From positions 13,082,001-13,146,000 of the forward strand of contig JBANAY010000003.1 in NCBI GenBank assembly GCA_037952775.1: a stretch of 64,000 nucleotides of DNA, written 5' to 3'. The notes below the pieces were generated by a model. It was given only the letters and a program-made list of their open reading frames with translations. It had not been told where the DNA came from and did not search any database. Of this stretch, positions 58,489 to 64,000 are shown one piece after another. How positions within the stretch are numbered: the first letter of the stretch is position 1; each line of letters starts with the position of its first letter. Position numbers and translations under genes: made by a program. Origin of the DNA: Clonostachys chloroleuca (lineage: Eukaryota; Ascomycota; Sordariomycetes; Hypocreales; Bionectriaceae).

Positions 58489-60320
58489 TCACGCCTCTGG
58501 CCGCGGTCGTATTGGTATCAGACGAGTCGTGGCGCGGAAGATTTCCGCATTCTTTTTGAGTGGCGCCTCCACGAAACCGCCGCATGAGACTCCAGCCCTT
58601 TCGCAGCGAAGGCAGGTTGGTTTCCGCTCATCGCACTTGACGTGGCGAGCCTTACAGGTGACGCATCCTGTACGGACTTTGGGTTTCCTTGCACGTTGTT
58701 GCTTCTGAATTGCCCTCCCCCACACCCTCTCCGCGAGAAATTGAGGCTGGCTTGAAGACCAAGCAACCTTCCGTAACCGCTGTTGAGCTTCTTCCCATTG
58801 AGTGACATTGCAAGCTTGACTCCAGCTCCGCATTGACCTATCAAAATAGCCTTCAACCGCCTGCAATGTTTCGTCATACGCATATGATTGATGCCATGCC
58901 AAACTGTAGGCACCAATAAAGTGTTGCCAGAACCACCAGTTGGACAAACTGCGGCCATCCGACCTATTTCCGACCTGACCAAGATCCTGAACCATTATTG
59001 TTATCAGCAGTCGAAATAGCCGAGGCTCAATTGGCTTGCCAGCATTCGATAAACCTAAAACCCCATGCAAGTAAAGCCCTGAAGTAATGGCAATACAACA
59101 CCAAGAGGTAGCAAAGTTTTCTTCAGCAGGAAAACAATCTGGAACTATTTTTTCAGTAACGCCCAGTAGTGAGACTGCATGAGAGATGACCATAGTATGG
59201 TTCAGTTTTGATGATGAAAACTCTACCCGATCCCAGTATATATAACTAGTCTTTTGACTCTGATTGAAGGATTCAGTCAATACTGTCAAGGACCTTAGGC
59301 ACTCGATTAGGGGCGATGCATCAACATTATGGAACTTGGCTGTCGAAGGGAGTGCCGCGAAGAAGAAAGGCAGCGTGGCTATCGACTTCATAAGACATCC
59401 AGTATCCACAGAGTTCCTTGAATGCCAGCTGAGTAGCAACGTGACGTATTCTTCCAGATTTGTTGGCTTGGATCTTCCATACGTTTTGCTAAGGAGATCT
59501 CTTTCTTGCATTCGGCTCCGTATTGTATGAATGATGTTATATGTCCTAGAGGACCATAAATCAGGCGAATGTTCAAAGCACTATGGGACAAGACTTACAA
59601 TACAAGATACCGAAATGTAAGCTCCTCGTTGAAGTCCATCGGCGTATCTAGCTTTCCATCTTGTAGATGGAGATCTAGTATAGACAGGAGACCCTCAAAA
59701 TGTGTTTCGGCAGTTGCCATATGACCAAAGGAGCACTTCAATACTCTGGTGTTAGCTTCTATAAGTACTAGATAGAGGTAAGATCATGCTAGGTCGGAAG
59801 ACATGTTCACATAGGCAGAGATCAAAACGTACCTCGACAAGACATAATGTAGCTATACGCCTAACGAGCGTTGTAAAACCCGTGGATCGTGGGGTTTCGA
59901 GGCGCTTATTTATTGATCGAATAGTCTCAACTTTGTGGAACAAGACTGTCGAATCATAGGTTCGAATATCTCCAGTTGCCAAGGTATAATGCAACCCGGC
60001 CACTAGCAAAGTGTCTTGGAGGGCATCCGAGTTCTGAATAATGAACGGAAGGCTGCAGAACCAGTAAGCATAAGATGGATAGCTCATCTCATGTCCGCGC
60101 AGAACTCACATATCCATTTCCCCTTGAGTGCAGATACTAAATTTATCGCGCAAATGATGAACTGAAGTCGAAGGGTTAGCAGCCAACTATAAAATCAGTT
60201 GGACAGCGCTTCATTACTTACAATAATCGAGGAGCTGTCTTGATTTAAATACCATCTGAACTGGCAAGCAGTCGAATGGATCAGATAAGTTCATGCCTCC
60301 TGCTCTGTTGAACTGTATCG
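58489..60320 (-). CDS. C6 regulator with zinc cluster at the C-terminal end
   Basis: Exon blocks on the minus strand: NLSDPFDCLPVQMVFKSRQL (about 60250), LLVAGLHYTLATGDIRTYD and RRIATLCLVE (59752-60030), FGHMATAETHFEGLLSILDL (59640-59740), then a long exon (58489-59511) with NLEEYVTLLLSWHSRN, IECLRSLTVL, and the C-terminal body ending AERVWGRAIQ. These are fungal-specific regulator blocks. In the same frame, with no stop, follows KPKVRTGCVTCKARHVKCDE then RKPTCLRCERAGVSCGGF, a perfect Cys6 cluster, which in this family normally sits at the N-terminus. The frame ends 38 codons later. No cluster was found upstream at 60.3-60.7 kb. It is a permuted or fused gene, or two partial tandem copies. 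Confidence 0.65.
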
Positions 60321-61535
60321 GCCGTGGGTGACATTGTGTGAATGTCCATGGCCGCTGCTGGCCCGGAAGCCACACAGCTCTGATGTCTCGAAGTGGAGGG
60401 TCTGTGGCACGGAAATCGCAGGGTTTCCCTGCCTTGGCACATCGAGTACTATGCTACAATCAGTTGTCATGAACAACCAGATTCTCTACCTGCCTGATTT
60501 CTTTCTTTCTTTCCTTTTTGGCTCAGAACAGAAGGAGACTCCGCCTTACCAGACTGGCAGATTACCATCGCATCGAACGTGGCTCTTTCTGCAGGTATGG
60601 CATCCGGCCCGGCTCCGGGTATGATGCTTACGGACTCGTTGTCCGGTCTCTGCATCAGGTTGCCTCATTGAGATTGACATGATGGCAAGGCTGCAGGGCG
60701 GACTTATCGGCTTAATCGATGACAATATCTTGGCGTGGTCTATACACTAATAACAAACTTTCAGTTTTCAAGGAAAGTAACGCGGAGGCAACGCAATCAG
60801 ACAAATAAATGCATCACATAAACCATTTTTGGACGAATAGACGAGCCTTTATGACGACCCGGAGAATCCAGCCTTAAAAAGGGGCAAATACGTAATCTGG
60901 CAGCCACCAGCGCTTAGCGGGTCACTATGTGGATATCTTCGGATGAGCCTCTGCTCCTTCATTTCTCTCAACATAAGCTTGCGCCGGCAGGGATTGCAAG
61001 TGCAAGCACGCTAAGAACCTATATCATAGACAACGCGGTCTAGGTTAATTTTGTCTTGTCGAAATTCCGGTATAATGCTCCTGGCAGTTACAGGTTTCAG
61101 GCGCAGTTCTGACGATTGCAAGGGCCATGTAGCCAGGATAATTCGGTCGGAGTTGATTATACTGCCCTTGCCTGAGTAGCTCACTCGGATTCTGACTGTA
61201 CAGTCGGCAGCAAAAACGTATTCGCAGGTGTGTAAGGAGACCGTAGCAGTTCGAAAACTAGCCAGGGGTATCCCCATACCTAAGAATTAACCGTATATAG
61301 CCTGGCTTTACTTGTTGTGAGTACCTAGCCTCAGTTAGCTCTTAACTTAAGAGGCTAGAAGCTGCCAGCTCCACCCACACATGCGAATATTGTTTGCCCC
61401 CAACTATATGTCAAGACGGCTGCGGACTTGCAACTCACCATTGAGAAATTCAATTAAATCTCCATCTCCGCTCTTCCAAAGATTCTTAATTCGACCCTAC
61501 GAGCTTTTCGTACACCAAGTGCGCGCAATTACTCA
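60321..61535. other. intergenic stretch with one short ORF
   Basis: Minus ORF 61011-61277 starts at an ATG (MGIPLASFRTATVSLHTCEY), 88 residues, not recognised. The last 250 bp are the upstream region of the sulfotransferase gene and show no clear TATA box. Confidence 0.35.
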
Positions 61536-62384
61536 ATGGCTCTCATAAAAGAAAGAGCCTTCATTCCTGGGCCCATTACGTCTCAAACGGCTCCTAGCAC
61601 GATGACCGCGCCTTTCCAATATCCCAACTCATCAACTGCACCGATACTATGCCTCGGCATGGCTCGCACCGGAACAGCATCCCTCGCGGCCGCCCTCAGA
61701 ATTCTCGGTTTTCACAACATTCATCATGGCCTCGAAATCAGCGAAGACGACCCTCAATGGATTGTGCTTGGCCGCGCAGCTGATGCCACCTTCCCTTCGT
61801 TACCCACCTATACAGGCAAACCGTTCACCAGGGCCGAATGGGATGAAGTATTCGGTTCGTATGATGCTGTAACTGATATCGCATCGTTCTTTGGCACGTC
61901 ACTCATTCGCGCCTATCCTGACGCACCCGTTATCCTGGTCGAGCGGGATATTGACAAATGGCTAGTCAGCATCGACCAGATCCTTCGACCTACGTCCAAT
62001 ATATGGATGCAACGCCTAATCCAGTTTGTAGAACCCGTGGCGGGTTCTTTGGCTGGGAGAGTGATGATCAAAGTGGAGAAGGGCTGGACGGAGGCTGGCG
62101 AGCCAAAAGAGATCCTAACAAACGCGAGGATGGCGTACATCCGACACTATAGGGAGATTCGGGAGGCGGTTCCTAAAGATCAGCTTTTAGACTTTCAGCT
62201 GAAGGATGGTTGGGAGCCGCTTTGCAAGTTCTTGGACAAGGAGGTTCCAAGTATCCCGTTCCCTCATATCAATGATGCAGCGGAATATCGAGAACATACC
62301 AAACGGTCGCAGAAAAGGGTCTTAAAGAATTTTGCCAAGAACACAGTCCTTCTACGATTCAGAAGCAGAAGTATAAGGACATAA
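61536..62384 (+). CDS. sulfotransferase-family protein (P-loop NTPase)
   Basis: A single-exon ORF of 282 residues. The N-terminal motif ILCLGMARTGTASLAAALR is the 5'-phosphosulfate-binding P-loop of the Sulfotransfer_4 family; LGFHNIHHG, WDEVFGSYDAVTDIASFF and PDAPVILVERDIDKWLVSI follow, the last holding the R-D/S region that binds the 3' phosphate. The C-terminal FQLKDGWEPLCKFLDKEVP with PIPF-like text (SIPFPHINDA) is standard for fungal members. Two ATGs (61536, and one about 66 bp downstream at MTAPFQYP) are possible; the second would give a length closer to many relatives. No damage. It probably works in the cytosol on an unknown metabolite. Confidence 0.85.
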   Translation: MALIKERAFIPGPITSQTAPSTMTAPFQYPNSSTAPILCLGMARTGTASLAAALRILGFHNIHHGLEISEDDPQWIVLGRAADATFPSLPTYTGKPFTRAEWDEVFGSYDAVTDIASFFGTSLIRAYPDAPVILVERDIDKWLVSIDQILRPTSNIWMQRLIQFVEPVAGSLAGRVMIKVEKGWTEAGEPKEILTNARMAYIRHYREIREAVPKDQLLDFQLKDGWEPLCKFLDKEVPSIPFPHINDAAEYREHTKRSQKRVLKNFAKNTVLLRFRSRSIRT

Positions 62385-62929
62385 CCACCAATAAAACTTT
62401 TTTAACTTTAGTTTAAGCGGAGATGAAAATAAAGACAGCTCCTGAAAGGATTAGTCGATCTGACTTTGACATGTTGATGAATTTAAATTGCCTGACTACC
62501 ATTGTAGAACATTAGTTTTTGATGGGAATCCTAGACCATTGTTGTGGGAGTTTGGCCATGAGCTCATCCCTCACACCAAATCTTCATGGCGTAAGTACTA
62601 CCAGTCTTATACTACAGCCCACAGTAGGAAGCACAGACGATGGCGAGGTTCGTAAGAGCAGTCGATGAGCCAGTAGATCGCTGGTTCGTAGCGTCATTCG
62701 AGCAGTGCCTGGACCCCGCCATTCATTCCCCCACTTTGAAGGGAGTCCTCGTCAGGCCGGTCAGGGGCTAAGTAGCTACACGTGACTGGCCCAGGTTCAC
62801 GGGCATCTTAACCTAGTTACGAGGTATTGCAGTTAAAGTCGAGCATGTGTTGTGCTTAGCCTAGGCTACACTATCAATCTTGATTCTAGAAAGGACATAC
62901 CAGGTTGAAGCACACCATATATATATATT

Positions 62930-62972
<43 letters not shown>

Positions 62973-63474
62973 TAGTAAGCGGCCGATAACGTCTAGAGTT
63001 TCTTTTGGGGTTTAGACAACCATCTGACCGGAAACGCATCAAGATCTGCTGACAGGACGGTTGTACAGTGGGATGCAAGAAGTTTGAATCCTGGCGCAAG
63101 TACTCGCCTCCTTGCTAAGCCGATCAGTAGCTATCCGTTGGCTCTGTTTATACCTAATCAAGTTAGCTAGCTGCCTATTTGGGCTAGATATCTACCGTCA
63201 GGCTTCTGCCAGAACTAGAGCAACAAGGCAGATACTTCATCCCAGATTCAAACTTATTGCACCTCACTGTAGGTGGGCCACTTACCGTTTCAGTCTGTCA
63301 GCGAGTAAAAATCGTGCTTATTTAGAGGCTATTGGCTAACGACCTATTAGCATGAATCATTTTGATGTGATGCTATTGGCCACTGTTTTACGAGCCTGTG
63401 CTTTGACCAAGTGCTAATGCTATGCGAGGAGCTCTAGCATCGGCCGACGCGGCGGCATAAATAATGGAAAAAGT
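62385..63474. other. intergenic stretch
   Basis: No gene recognised. Contains a T9-A32 tract at 62928-62968. A tRNA B-box-like string near 63083 lacks a cloverleaf. Confidence 0.45.
62937..62968 (+). repeat. poly-A tract of 32 bp
   Basis: Thirty-two A residues directly follow nine T residues and an ATAT run. No retroelement body or target duplication was identified beside it. Confidence 0.88.
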
Positions 63475-63881
63475 GGGTTGCCAAGGGAGTCTTGAATTAA
63501 GATCCATCCAACTAATTCCTTTTCCTGCTTCATTGAGAGGCGTTGCTGGGCCTCCGAGATGACCCTACGCCGTTGGGCACCTCTTAGTCGAACACTTAAG
63601 GTCATCAACGGGATTTCCCAAAGCTGTGCAGCTTGACGACGAGACATCCCATCTTAAACTGCCAAAATCGCCCGTTAAAGTGCGGTTTTCTGTGTAGCTT
63701 TTCATTGCGGTTTCAATGAAGTCAGAATTAAATTGATTGGATGAATATTGGTTGAGATATCGCGGTTTGAGGAGATGGGTGAATGGAATGTGGGTGCTGG
63801 AAAGGTGTACGGTTTGAGGGGATGTACGGTTTGAGGGGATGTACGGTTTGAGGGAATGTACGGTTTGCATGGGTCGCGACT
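63475..63881 (-). mobile_element. pogo/Fot1-like family B, right-end fragment
   Basis: Near-identical to the right end of the 56.2-kb element. It encodes the transposase start (the HTH QAAQLWEIPLMTLSVRLRGAQ) and ends in ..GGGTCGCGACT followed by TA at 63882-63883. Matching begins abruptly at about 63475. Two TAA codons interrupt the N-terminal frame (AL*RAILAV*DGM), one of them shared with the full-length copy. Confidence 0.88.
63807..63874 (-). repeat. four 17-bp units in the terminal repeat
   Basis: Units starting GTACGGTTTG occur at 63807, 63824, 63841 and 63858 with exact 17-bp spacing; the last unit diverges at its 3' half. The full-length element has two such units. Confidence 0.9.
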
Positions 63882-64000
63882 TAGTGCGTATCGCATCTGC
63901 TTTATGTATTCCCTTTAAATTACTAAGGCTCTAGGGCTTATCTGAGACCGGAGATTGCGTGGAGATGCTGTGTGCAATGATGCATGGGAAATGGCGGTGA

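Noticed and set aside
58210..58587. 125-residue plus ORF
   Set aside because: Its 3' third is antisense to the Cys6 exon of the 58.5-kb gene; no domain in the rest.
62928..62968. Poly-A tail of a non-LTR retroelement
   Set aside because: No reverse-transcriptase or endonuclease text lies upstream, and no target-site duplication was visible.
63060..63110. tRNA-like string (AGTTTGAATCCTGG)
   Set aside because: No paired acceptor or D arm around it.

Overview
The window is nuclear DNA from a filamentous ascomycete (Pezizomycotina). The genes carry short introns (about 50-130 bp) with GT..AG ends and CTAAC/CTGAC branch sites. The families are typical of these fungi: Zn2Cys6 regulators, MFS and PDR-type transporters, HET and NACHT-ankyrin proteins, and pogo/Fot1, Tc1, Ty3 and Helitron elements. 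I cannot fix the genus from sequence alone. Low gene density, many gene fragments and many transposon remnants point to an accessory or subtelomeric-like region.

Layout: 0-2.6 kb holds a broken CAP/PR-1 gene and short tandem repeats. 2.7-5.4 kb (minus) is the 3' part of a Helitron with an open Pif1-type helicase frame. 7.2-8.6 kb is an intact secreted LRR-like gene. 8.8-11.2 kb is a 5'-cut metallopeptidase abutting a NACHT-ankyrin pseudogene full of C-to-T type stops. 13-15.8 kb has an ankyrin-like ORF and a C6-regulator relative. 17.4-19.3 kb is an SDR fragment fused to a bZIP fragment. 20.0-21.9 kb is an intact MFS transporter. 23.2-24.7 kb is a multi-exon MDR reductase. 26.4-30.7 kb is a Tc1 remnant followed by the 5' part of the same Helitron family, on the plus strand. 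33.5-36.7 kb has HET, Ty3/gypsy and PDR-ABC fragments end to end. 36.9-38.5 kb is an intact Zn2Cys6 regulator. 43.3-45.5 kb is a second C6 regulator with a damaged zinc-cluster junction. 47.2-49.0 kb is a pogo-like element. 51.2-53.9 kb is a C6-type regulator lacking its zinc cluster. 54.6 kb is an F-box-like ORF. 56.2-57.9 kb is a complete-length but dead pogo/Fot1-like element with 45-bp terminal repeats and TA flanks. 58.5-60.3 kb is a C6 regulator whose zinc cluster lies at the C-terminal end. 61.5-62.4 kb is an intact sulfotransferase-like gene. 63.5-63.9 kb is a fragment of the second pogo family.

The likely working genes (LRR protein, MFS, MDR reductase, Zn2Cys6 regulator, sulfotransferase, perhaps one or two more regulators) resemble parts of a secondary-metabolism or stress-response neighbourhood, but no backbone synthase is present, so no cluster can be claimed. 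The strongest unexplained signals are 14 CGTACG palindromes in 1.5 kb of one pogo element, two inverted overlapping halves of one Helitron family, nonsense codons almost all explained by CpA-to-TpA change (RIP-like), and repeated one-base indels, mostly in homopolymers.
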